From Scolanthus callimorphus (Eukaryota; Cnidaria; Anthozoa; Actiniaria; Edwardsiidae): a stretch of 64,000 nucleotides of DNA. The stretch is from contig CM066920.1 of the NCBI GenBank assembly GCA_033964015.1, positions 8,895,912 through 8,959,911 of the forward strand, written 5' to 3'. Shown here one piece after another: positions 55,187 to 64,000 of this stretch (positions are counted from its first letter, which is position 1; every line of letters starts with the position of its first letter). A program made the translations under genes and the position numbers. The notes below the pieces were generated by a model. The model saw nothing but the letters and a program-made list of their open reading frames with translations, searched no databases and was not told the origin of the DNA.

Positions 55187-56108
55187 TATATATACTACTG
55201 TAGAGAAACCCGCGAAAAAAGAAAGGACAAACCAACCTTTTAAAATAATAATTTTATATTATTTTTTCGATTTGACGGGTCACATTTGTGACTAATATAA
55301 GGTGCATTCTGTGAAGCTTCACTATACAAAAATTCTTCGTCACTGATTGTGTCTTGGGACTTGTTATTTTTTAGAATATTTGAGTCTCAACTCTCAATGC
55401 TAAATTTAAAACATTTGGAATATTTTAATCGTGCGTCACAAACGTCACAGCCCATGACCACGTGACTTATCTATTATGCCAAGGGACAGCTGAGAAAGGA
55501 GAAACCGCCTTTTTGCAAACAACGTAAAAATACATGAATTGCTTCGAGCTTTTAAAGTTATTTCGGATTAGCAATTTGAAATATATTTGAGAGCTGCTTC
55601 AAGAATATCCCGTGAACATGCTTTACATTTCCGCTCGTGCGTTTCATCTCGAGAAGCGAATGCCGAGTGGTTTGCAGTTCTCGTCGTTCGAATTCGCGCT
55701 GCTCGACTTGTAAGTTATGTATTAATTCGACATTATTCTAAAGGTATACGAGTATACGAAGTTTTATTCTCAGTTTCACTTTCATGCGTAATATATGCTT
55801 ATGTTTATAGGTTATTCCATAACTAGCTGACAGTTTTAAATTGTGTTGGGTTGTGTATATGTAAGATCTTGTGCTGTGATCTTCTGCTCGCGTGGAAATG
55901 ATCAAAACACAAATGAATATTGTCAATATATACAAATTCTAGGCTAAGTAAAGTTTATTCATAATCCATTTACAGTTAATCGTGTAAATTTGTGTAAGAT
56001 ATAAACAAATGAACAAATATTATTCGGTTTCAAAACATTCGCATATTTATTATGCTAGGGTCGCTGGCTGAGGAGAGGTCGACCAAATCGCGTGAATACT
56101 CTTCCCAG

Positions 56109-56646
56109 CACAGGTCGCCCAAGCTCTTGTTTCATATTTTAATAAATTTGAATGAATTTAGGCTGTTTTAGAGCACTCTGCATAGCTTGCATTTTGGCTG
56201 TTGCAGTCGAAATTTGTAAAATAATGAAAATAAAAGAATTGTTCAATCATGTTGTACTTGTTTATTAGCCCTTTGTGATCTCCTCTGGGAAGTCTTAAGC
56301 CATTTGGATCACTTTTTCGAGATATATCATTCACAAACCTCCCCCACCTAAGAGAAAGAGAAGTCTTCAAGACTCTAGCAACAAGAGCTTCTCTTTCTCT
56401 TAGGTGGGGGAGGTTTGTGAATGATATCTCTCGAAAAAGTGATCCAAATGGCTTAAGACTTCCCAGAGGAGATCACAAAGGGCTAATAAACAAGTAAGTA
56501 CAACATGATTGAACAATTCTTTTATTTTCATTATTTTACAAATTTCGACTGCAACAGCCAAAATGCAAGCTATGCAGAGTGCTCTAAAACAGCCTAAATT
56601 CATTCAAATTTATTAAAATATGAAACAAGAGCTTGGGCGACCTGTG
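56109..56646. repeat. long perfect-like hairpin upstream of the cryptochrome
   Basis: Arms 56,109-56,363 and 56,388-56,646 are reverse complements with few differences. The 24-nt loop 56,364-56,387 contains 21 nt (56,365-56,385) identical, in the same orientation, to 57,522-57,542 in the first PHR1 exon. Confidence 0.93.
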
Positions 56647-56716
56647 TTCCCAGCAGACCCGTTACATCTCCCGATTTTTCAGCCCATCGGCGGCTGTCTC
56701 AAAGTGTGATCACCTT

Positions 56717-56800
56717 TTTATGTACCACGTGATGCGATGTTTATGTACCACGTGATGCGATGTTTATGTACCATGTGATGTGATGTTTATGTACCACTTG
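56717..56800. promoter_or_regulatory. 23-bp repeat array with E-boxes
   Basis: Four units of TTTATGTACCACGTGATGCG-type sequence at exact 23-bp spacing. CACGTG is at 56,726 and 56,749, CATGTG at 56,772 and CACTTG at 56,795. CACGTG is the canonical CLOCK/CYCLE (bHLH-PAS) site. Regulatory use is an inference from position near a cryptochrome. Confidence 0.45.
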
Positions 56801-57312
56801 ATCGTGCTTTCCAACAAACTCTATGCCCACAACCAGGCCCACAACTGTTAAAAAGCAGGGGCGTAGCTAGGAGGGAGGGGGGCGGGGGGGTCCTTGGGTG
56901 CCTATGACCCCCATTTTGGAAGAAAAATACAGTAAACATAAAAAAAATCAGAAAGCTGGAAAAGGCCACCAAACATTTGTACAGATGTGTCATGTGATAG
57001 TATCAGATGTGATACTATTTGGTACATTTTAGCAACAAATTGATGCTGTTGGGTTTCTGCTAAAAAACTATTCAGTCTCGTTATTATGTGTCAAATAGTA
57101 ATCTTGGTGCTATGCTCCTTGTTAACTATCTATTGACTCATAGACAACTTGCACTTTAAATTGTTAAATAGTGAATAGGAGCCAAACAGATGACATGACT
57201 TGTGATGATATGCAAGTTAGTGGGTTTCTACTAAACATGTAATATATATTGACTGTATGTATGTTTATTATATATTTCACTAAACTTTGATATTTTTCTG
57301 TTTACATATCAG

Positions 57313-58101
57313 CGCTCCAACAAAGTGTTCACGTCGAAAAACAAGATGAGCACATCAAGTAAGAAGATGAACACATCAAATAACAAAACAACCAACTCCC
57401 ATGAACACATCTCCTGTCACTGGTTCAGGAAGAACCTACGTCTCCATGACAACCCAGCTTTGAATGAAGCCATTATTAATGCCAAGTCATTTTATGGGAT
57501 CTTCATTCTTCCTGAAATCAACTTCAAGACTCTAGCAACAAGCAACAGATGGAAATTCCTCATACAGTGCCTTGTTAACCTGGACAAGAGCCTGAGGGCC
57601 TTAGGCTCTGAGCTCATCATCCTCACAGGATCCTCAACTGAGATCTTCCCAAAGTTGTTTAGAGGACTTGGAGTCACTAAGCTTTCTTATGAAATTGACA
57701 GTGAGCCATTTGCCAAGCAGAGGGACTGGGTGATCCGTCATTTAGCAGAAGAAGCTGGAGTGGAAGTGAAAGAATTTGTGTCTCATACATTGTATAACAT
57801 AGATGCACTTTCCTCAGCTTTCCAAGATGAGTTGCCAATGCAGTTTGATCAATTCTTGGAGATGATCTCCCATCTTGGGCCTCCAATGGAACCCACCAAG
57901 GATATCCACTTTCTCCCACATTTCACTGTGGAAAATGAGGAGCTTTTCATGGAAGGTGATTTGAATGTGATGTCCCTCAAAGTCATGGTATCAGAGTTGG
58001 ATAACTTTGTTGAAGATGGAACTGATAAAAAGAACGTATTTTGTAAATGGCCAGGAGGAGAAGATGTTGGACTGAAGAAACTTCAGGAATTCGTTGAAGA
58101 G
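57313..58101 (+). CDS. PHR1 exon 1, antenna domain
   Basis: ATG at 57,346 ([14 protein letters not shown]), then [20 protein letters not shown] and [20 protein letters not shown]. Open from the acceptor at 57,311-57,312. Ends GAA GAG at GTATAA, phase 0. Confidence 0.92.
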
Positions 58102-61100
58102 GTATAAAAAGAAAATAAGATTAGTTGTGGGTTGAGCTTTTTAAGTCCTTGGTATTTTACAAACCCCCAGCACCCCTGAAAATTATGCAATATGTATTTC
58201 AAGAAAGGAACAAAGAAGGTACTGTCAGTAATACTATTGGGTTGGGTTGCAACACCTTAACCTAGTCAGAATTTGGTGGCACCAAGCAGATATGCAGATG
58301 CTCCTTTTTGTGTGTTTTGTCCAGTCCCGTACATTTACTGTATTCTCCCGCACAATTTTCCTTGACTCCTTGACCTTGAATCTCCCACCTGTTTGCCACG
58401 CTATGTTGGCCTATTGTCAAAGTCATCGTTACAAGAAGGATCCATTTCTCAGGAACATTTTTTTGTATCATAGATAGTAGAGATTGTTAGAATAGTAAGT
58501 AAAAAATTGCCTTGACTTTGTAATGTAAGCTGAAGGTTAGACCACAAAATTGGGCTGTTAAAATCATCTGCACCCACTGTTGAGGTCCCCAGGTTCCAGA
58601 AATCCAGTGAATTTGCTCATGACCACCCTGGAAATTATGTTTACCCACCCTGGAAATCCTTTTTTTTTTTAAATACCAACCCTGGAATTTTGCTCCAGTA
58701 CCACGGTACCCACCCTGGAAATCTGTTGATTTTTGACTACCACCAACCCTGGAATTCCAAGTTCTTCAGCATGGGTGGACATTAAATGCTACTGCCGATT
58801 GTGTATACCATTTGTTGTAGCATGGCCTGCCCTTCTGAGAAGATACTAATTTGTTTTCATGATATTTTTCTTAAGTTATTGGCAAATGACTTTCAACCAT
58901 TGCCACCATCTGCAGAAGTGCTGAGCTCTAGTAGAGGTGTACTTGATCCCTATCTCAGGTTTGGCTGCCTTTCTCCAAGGAAGGTGTACCAATCTATTCA
59001 TGAGGCATATGTGAAGGTGAGATGATGGGCGGATCTAGGGAAGGGGTTGTGGGAGTGCTGCAACCCGCCCTCTGAAAACAATCCTGGATCGGCCACTGGA
59101 TGATGAGGCAACATTGAAAATATGGGATGACATTGAGAACTAAAATGTTAAGGTTTAGGTCCATTTTAGCCATTTATTTCAGAATATATAAAATAAGAGC
59201 TATGAGTTAAACTAGAAAACACACATTTTGTGACAATTGTGAAGCCATTCAACTGTGTGTGCAAAACCGGTTTGTAACCGGTTGGTACAGTGTAATATGG
59301 CTTTTTGTGTGTGATATGACTTGTATTGCCAGTCGATTTTGACCTTATATGGTAAAATGATGCCGCAATTGTATAATAGATGTGTATATTATTGCTATTG
59401 TAGGTAAAACAGGACTCTCCTCCTGCCTCAATTTACACTTCCCTTATGTGGCGTGAATATTCCTTCCTCCTTGGAAGTGAGAACCCAGATCTGCACAAGA
59501 TGGAAGGCAACCCATATTGTCTTCAAGTGCCATGGGCCAGTGACCACTGTATGCTAGAAAAACTGAAAATGGTATGCTCTAGCTATTGATTCCCTGATGC
59601 TAATTACTGGAGGAACGCTTTAGTCTTGTATTGTTCTAGTAAAATACGTGTGCACTGCTCTACTCTAGTGCAACAACCAGTGTACTGCACGAATCGGGCC
59701 ACAAAGCTTCTTTTGTTTTGTAGAACAAATCACGAGAACTGGACAACAAGGTGTCCGCTGGAAATGGTTCTTAACCCTATCCATCTGCTGTAGAAAAATA
59801 AATAAACTTTTAAAATAACAAAGTTGTCCGCTACATTTGTAACCAATTCATTTCTTAATGCATGTTTATTGCGTTCACGAAGGGAACGGCATAATCGTGT
59901 ACCGTTGAGTGTGTCTGTCTCGTTTGTATGTCTTTGCTGGACGAACTCTCGTACAGGTTTTGCTAACTGGTTTGCCATGACCTGTCAGTGTAAGATGAAA
60001 GAGCGAACCCTGCAAGTATGACAGGGAACGTACTTCACTAATCTATGATTATTTCTAATCATTAAAACATTTTGTTTTCAGGGCCAAACTGGTTTTCCCT
60101 GGATTGATGCCATCATGAGGCAACTGAAAGAAGAAGGGTGGATCCACCCCTTGGCACAGCAGGCAGTTACATGCTTCCTAACATTTGGCACACTTTGGAT
60201 CAGCTGGGAAGAAGGATTTAAGGTGATAATGACACTCATGAACATGACAATAACAACAACCATGTTTCTGTAATGCCTTGACCAAAACAGTTCAACTAAT
60301 ACTAGCTTAGCTTCAGCATAAGCCTACACCATTAGGGATATACAAGTTCCAAACTAGCCCTTTGGTATGATGAAGGATCCTTTTACCTTCCAGTAGCATT
60401 CACGCTGTCGCTTGGGCTTGGGCCAAACGAATAAAACATCGTCGAAAGGAGTTGTTGAACTCTGATGTGATTGGCAGTTGACTACGTTGAAGAAAATTGA
60501 ACTGGTTTGACACCCCCATTCAACATCACTTAACAATGGGTGATTCAACAAAAGTTGAATGAAGCTGACTCAGACGTTGAATTGGTTTGGCCTCAGCCTT
60601 GCATGGTTTCAGCCAGGATTTCAGTAAAGGGGCCAATTTGTCTCCCAAGCAACAATTGGAAGGGACAATTTCAGTCCTAAGCAAAAGCAGTTACAAGAAA
60701 TATAATAACAGGCAACGTTAGTTTGATGTCGTGGCCATTCTTTGGCAAACTTTTTTTAATGATTCTCTTTTACCAAGTCACAGTGCATTGCGCTTCCCTA
60801 GATTGGAAAAATGTGTTCCAAACCTGAGCAAATTCAAAATCGTTATAGGCTAGAGAGAAATTGATCATTTTTGTGAGCTGTTTTAAGGCCTACTCCGGGT
60901 CCTAAGATCGCCGTAACCTTGGGCGATCTTGTGAATTGTTTCTATATTTCATGTTGCGATCATGGGCGATCTTATGACACGGAGTTAGGCCTTGTTTTTT
61001 CTGAACTAACGTTTACCATTGCAGGCATTTTTTGTTTATCTGATGAAGATAAACATTATGGCACCGAAGGATAGGTAATGATGATAGCGTTGATAGTGGC

Positions 61101-64000
61101 AACAAAATGTTGATGCAAAAATTGTTGTTTCAGATATTTGGCGAGTTACTGCTGGACGCCGGATGGAGTAGAAATGCCTGCAACTGGTTGTACATGTCGC
61201 GCAGCATGTGCGTTGACAAACCCATCCCATACCTTTGCCCTGTTACTGTTGGCAAGAAAGTTGATCCTCATGGGGAATATGTCAGGTATAACAAAATCTA
61301 TGCTATAAATTTTCGATGAGTCTGTATGAGGAACGTTTTTGATTGGATGGATTTTCCGCCCAAATTATTGGGTTTCATATGATGTCACATCCGCTTTTTG
61401 GAGCCTCGTTAAAACCTCAGGTGGAGATCAAATATTCATGCTTGCAGTGCTTTCCGAGATTAAAAACAAGTGAAAATGTATTGTTTCTGGTTGTACAAGT
61501 TCGGCAAACAGATAAACAGCTGTCTTTAGATTGCCAAAAACAAACACCAAGAAAAACAATCATTAGAAAACACTCCAAACAACTCCTGCAAAGCAGAGTT
61601 TAGTAGCTACGGTTGGATTAGCGAAGCAAAGGATTTACAGAGATAAGGAATCTCCCATCAAATCATCGAGCTGATTTCTATGAAGAGTACACATATTGGC
61701 GATGTGATACCAATATATCACACGTAGAAGACGCGGAAATTGCGAGAAAGTTCCGCATCTGGAGCTGTTTTCTGATTTTATGTCAATGAAATGGGATAAT
61801 TTCTGTAAGTTGTAGAAATGACGGAACCCGAAAACTATAGAAAAGGAGCACATGTTATTAAAAAGTCGTTTCGAAGAAAGCTTCACTCATATTAGAGCAG
61901 ACTTATAGAGCACCTCAATGACATGAAATGTGGTCTGCGTTTTTTGTTTGTCCCTGATTACTTTCGTATTTGTGGCGTATTTTGCAGACAATTCGTCCCA
62001 GAAGTGCGTCACCTTCCCGAGGACTACCTCTTCGAGCCGTGGAAAGCCCCGCTGAAAATTCAACAATCATCTAGATGTGTCGTTGGAAAAGACTACCCAG
62101 CACCTCTAGTTGACCATACCGAAAAAAGAAAAATATGCTCGAAGAAACTTCAAAATCTATGTCTCCATCTAGAAGGAAAAGGTAAAATTATTAACCTTTC
62201 CTGAAAAAAAAGACGAAGTAGAAACGCACGTAAACATTGCTAATGTACAAACATAGGACCAAAAGTGGTCAGTTGGACTCGGGGTCTTAACTGGTGTTGG
62301 TCTTTTTCAGTCACCAATCTTGGCCATACAAGTGTGCACTGGTTCCGTAAAGATCTCCGTCTACACGACAATCCCGCGCTACTGGCATCACTGGAAAACT
62401 GTAGCACCTTCTACCCAATCTTTATCTTGGACACTGAGGCTGCACGACGAAGTAAGATCAGCGCTAACCGTTGGAACTTCTTGTGCGAATGTCTGAAAGA
62501 TCTAGACAGTGAACTGCGTGCGCTGGGATCAAGACTCTTTGTGGTCCGTGGACGTGCGATGGAAGTGCTACCTCGTTTGTTGAAAGAGTGGTCTGTAACA
62601 CGGCTAACGTTTGAAACGGACACTGAACCAGCAGGTCGTCAGAGAGATAGCATCGTCCGTCTAGTGGCCGAGAAATCCAAGGTGGATGTGGTGCAACACA
62701 GCTCGCACACACTCTACGATGTAGCGGATGTCGTTGATGCCAACAGTGGAAAGTTGCCAGTGACGTTTGAAGACATTAGAAAAGCTGCAGAAAAGCTCGG
62801 ATCGCCAAACTCACCTTCCAGGACAGTGGAAAAATCAGTATTTGGTTCCTGCGTAACCCCTGTAAGATCTGACCATACAGAGCTGTATGGTCCTCCAGAA
62901 CTGGCTGAGTTGGGTAGCAAAACGTTAGGAAGAGCTACAGCAACAAAGTGCTGGAAAGGAGGCGAGCAAGAGGGTCTGAGACGACTTGACGCTGCGTTAG
63001 ACAAGGTAACGTTTGTGAAATTTCATTGGAGGAATGTTCTATTAGTTAGTTTTTTAGACATCATGGGAAACTGGTATTAATTCTCGTTAACCAAATTACT
63101 AAATTGTTCTTTCAGATCGCCAAAAACGACTTTGTGGACCCAGAATGGACTGCCAAGGAAATGCTTCCTAGCGAAACGCACCTTAGTCCGTACATGCGAT
63201 TTGGTTGTCTCTCACCGCGTTTATATTACCATCGCCTTGCCGTTACCTACGTGAAGGTGATTATCTCTTTGATTCATGCATTTTTTTACAGCCCTCTAGC
63301 AGCTCAGTGTACCTTCCATGGGTGATTGAGTGACCCAAGATTCATATTGAATTCCCTGTTTTGTATCTACAGAGTAAAAAGTCCCTTGCACCACAGTCGT
63401 TGTTCGAAGGTCTTCTTCGGAGGGAGTACTTCTTGCAAGTGGCCAGTCACAACGCCAACGTTCATACCATGGCCAACAATCCGCTCAGTGTGCAGTTTCC
63501 CTGGGAAGAGAACCCTGAGGGATTACAGCGCTGGAAGGAAGGCAAGACCGGCTTCCCTTGGATAGACGCCATCATGCGTCAGTTACGAGATGAGGGTTGG
63601 ATCCATCATCTTGCTCGACAGGCCGTTGGGTGCTTTCTGACCCGTGGCTGCCTATGGATCAGTTGGGAAGAAGGCTTCAAGGCATTCGACGAGCTGCAAC
63701 TTGACGCCGAATGGGGATTGAATGCAGGTAACTGGCTGTGGCTATCGTGTAGCACGTACGTGGAGGGCGCCGTACCTTGGTATTGTCCCGTTGACGTTGC
63801 AAAGAGGGTGGATGAAACCGGAGATTATATCAAGTAAGACATTTTTCATTTTTTTGCCATTATTTGGTGTTTAGTATTTTCGATGACGTCTTCAAGATAT
63901 CTCAAAAGGTACTCCTACTGTGGCCGTTACCACTGTAGAAATGTTTAAGAAACTTTCCATGACGTGAAGATGCTTTCCTTTGTTTTCAGGCGCTACGTTC
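57346..64000 (+). CDS. tandem-PHR cryptochrome (AnthoCRY-like), 3' end outside window
   Basis: Exons: PHR1 57,313/57,346-58,101, 58,876-59,016, 59,404-59,571, 60,082-60,222, 61,134-61,285, 61,988-62,181; PHR2 62,311-63,005, 63,116-63,256, 63,373-63,833, 63,990 onward. All phases agree. PHR1 has no stop: its last exon ends in phase 1 and the PHR2 exon supplies the two missing bases, so one protein of more than 950 residues is made. Each PHR has the antenna-type N-terminal domain ([14 protein letters not shown]) and the FAD domain ([30 protein letters not shown]). The electron-transfer Trp triad is present in both (VPW/FPW, ISW, NW). The two histidines needed for (6-4) photolyase repair are Pro and Gln in PHR1, His and Gln in PHR2, so a photoreceptor role is likelier than repair. 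Tandem PHRs are known from anthozoan AnthoCRY proteins. Confidence 0.92.
58102..58875. other. cryptochrome intron with short CCACCCTGGAAAT repeats
   Basis: At 58,618-58,765 about five spaced copies of CCAACCCTGGAATT/CCACCCTGGAAAT occur. No exon seen. Confidence 0.6.
58876..59016 (+). CDS. PHR1 exon 2
   Basis: [15 protein letters not shown], then [20 protein letters not shown], the start of the FAD-binding domain. Phase 0 at both ends. Confidence 0.92.
59404..59571 (+). CDS. PHR1 exon 3
   Basis: [20 protein letters not shown] to [23 protein letters not shown] holds the outer Trp of the electron-transfer chain. Confidence 0.92.
60082..60222 (+). CDS. PHR1 exon 4
   Basis: [20 protein letters not shown], then [20 protein letters not shown] and SWEEGFK. 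The Arg of the usual LAR motif, which salt-bridges to a conserved Asp at the flavin, is Gln here. Confidence 0.93.
60223..61133. other. cryptochrome intron with dispersed repeat
   Basis: 60,440-60,600 (GTTGTTGAACTCTGATGTGA ... TTGAATTGGTTTGGC) resembles 43,390-43,600 in the FAM114A intron. Around 60,890-60,995 a short inverted pair (GGCCTACTCCG, CGGAGTTAGGCC) is seen. No exon. Confidence 0.55.
61134..61285 (+). CDS. PHR1 exon 5
   Basis: [20 protein letters not shown], with the N5-proximal Asn kept, Gly replaced by Cys, and the proximal Trp kept. Ends GTC AG, phase 2. Confidence 0.92.
61988..62181 (+). CDS. PHR1 exon 6, linker to PHR2
   Basis: [20 protein letters not shown] is the normal PHR end; a basic linker ([20 protein letters not shown]) follows and runs to the donor without a stop, phase 1. 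Confidence 0.9.
62311..63005 (+). CDS. PHR2 exon 1, antenna domain
   Basis: Opens TC ACC AAT after TTTTTCAG, completing the G of the previous exon. [20 protein letters not shown] and [20 protein letters not shown]. It has no in-frame ATG of its own near the start. Confidence 0.93.
63116..63256 (+). CDS. PHR2 exon 2
   Basis: [20 protein letters not shown] and [20 protein letters not shown]; same borders and phase as PHR1 exon 2. Confidence 0.93.
63373..63833 (+). CDS. PHR2 exon 3 (fused equivalent of PHR1 exons 3-5)
   Basis: [82 protein letters not shown] and DETGDYIK. The two introns that split PHR1 here are absent. Ends phase 2 at GTAAGA. Confidence 0.94.
63990..64000 (+). CDS. PHR2 exon 4, cut by window end
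   Basis: After TTTTCAG the bases G CGC TAC GTT C continue IKRYV, the equivalent of VRQFV in PHR1 exon 6. Confidence 0.85.

Larger units (their letters stand above)
53234..57312. other. region upstream of PHR1, repeats (possible intron 1)
   Basis: Contains a GAGCAGATTTCG-type element (54,166-54,356), a 604-bp element (54,583-55,186), a 538-bp hairpin (56,109-56,646), a 23-bp E-box array (56,717-56,800) and a CAGGGGCGTAGCTAGG hAT-like end at 56,856-56,871. No exon other than the candidate at 53,186-53,233 is supported. Confidence 0.6.

Noticed and set aside
62265..62310. Separate start for PHR2 in the open frame before 62,311
   Set aside because: The frame opens at GTG with no ATG, and contains a perfect TTTTTCAG acceptor in the right phase for PHR1.

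Overview
The window is animal nuclear DNA, most likely from an anthozoan cnidarian (sea anemone or coral); I cannot name the species. The reasons are multi-exon genes with GT-AG introns, very dense short inverted-repeat DNA elements, a copia LTR retrotransposon, and a cryptochrome with tandem photolyase-homology regions (PHRs), a form described from Anthozoa as AnthoCRY. No bacterial operon, CRISPR array or phage is present.

Layout. (1) 1-23,980 holds two tandem copies, A (1 to about 11,640) and B (about 14,600-23,980), of one unit on the minus strand: a death-domain TNF-receptor-like gene with a sulfotransferase-like gene nested in its long first coding intron. Copy A of the receptor is frameshifted. 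Both sulfotransferase copies are broken, at different places. A young copia element (6,493-11,117, identical LTRs) sits just upstream of the first coding exon of receptor A. (2) 25,247-32,948, minus strand: an eight-exon ABCC/MRP4-like transporter whose reconstructed frame is intact (about 1,301 residues), but with the H-loop histidine missing from both nucleotide-binding domains. (3) 33,000-37,700: repeats only. (4) 37,764-44,427, plus strand: a complete five-exon FAM114A/NOXP20-like gene. (5) 44,430-53,180: mostly inverted-repeat elements plus one unidentified terminal exon. (6) 53,186(?) or 57,346 to past 64,000, plus strand: the cryptochrome. The last exon of PHR1 joins in frame to the first exon of PHR2, so one protein carries at least two PHRs; the window ends inside PHR2.

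Working together: the receptor would be a type I membrane death-domain receptor, the transporter a plasma-membrane exporter by family, FAM114A a cytosolic/Golgi-associated protein, and the cryptochrome a flavin photoreceptor. They are neighbours rather than a pathway. The most interesting features are the tandem-PHR cryptochrome with unequal flavin-site conservation, a long hairpin upstream of it whose loop copies 21 nt of its coding sequence, a 23-bp E-box array beside it, and the transporter's unusual ATPase motifs. All exon joins were made by eye from splice consensus, reading phase and family similarity.
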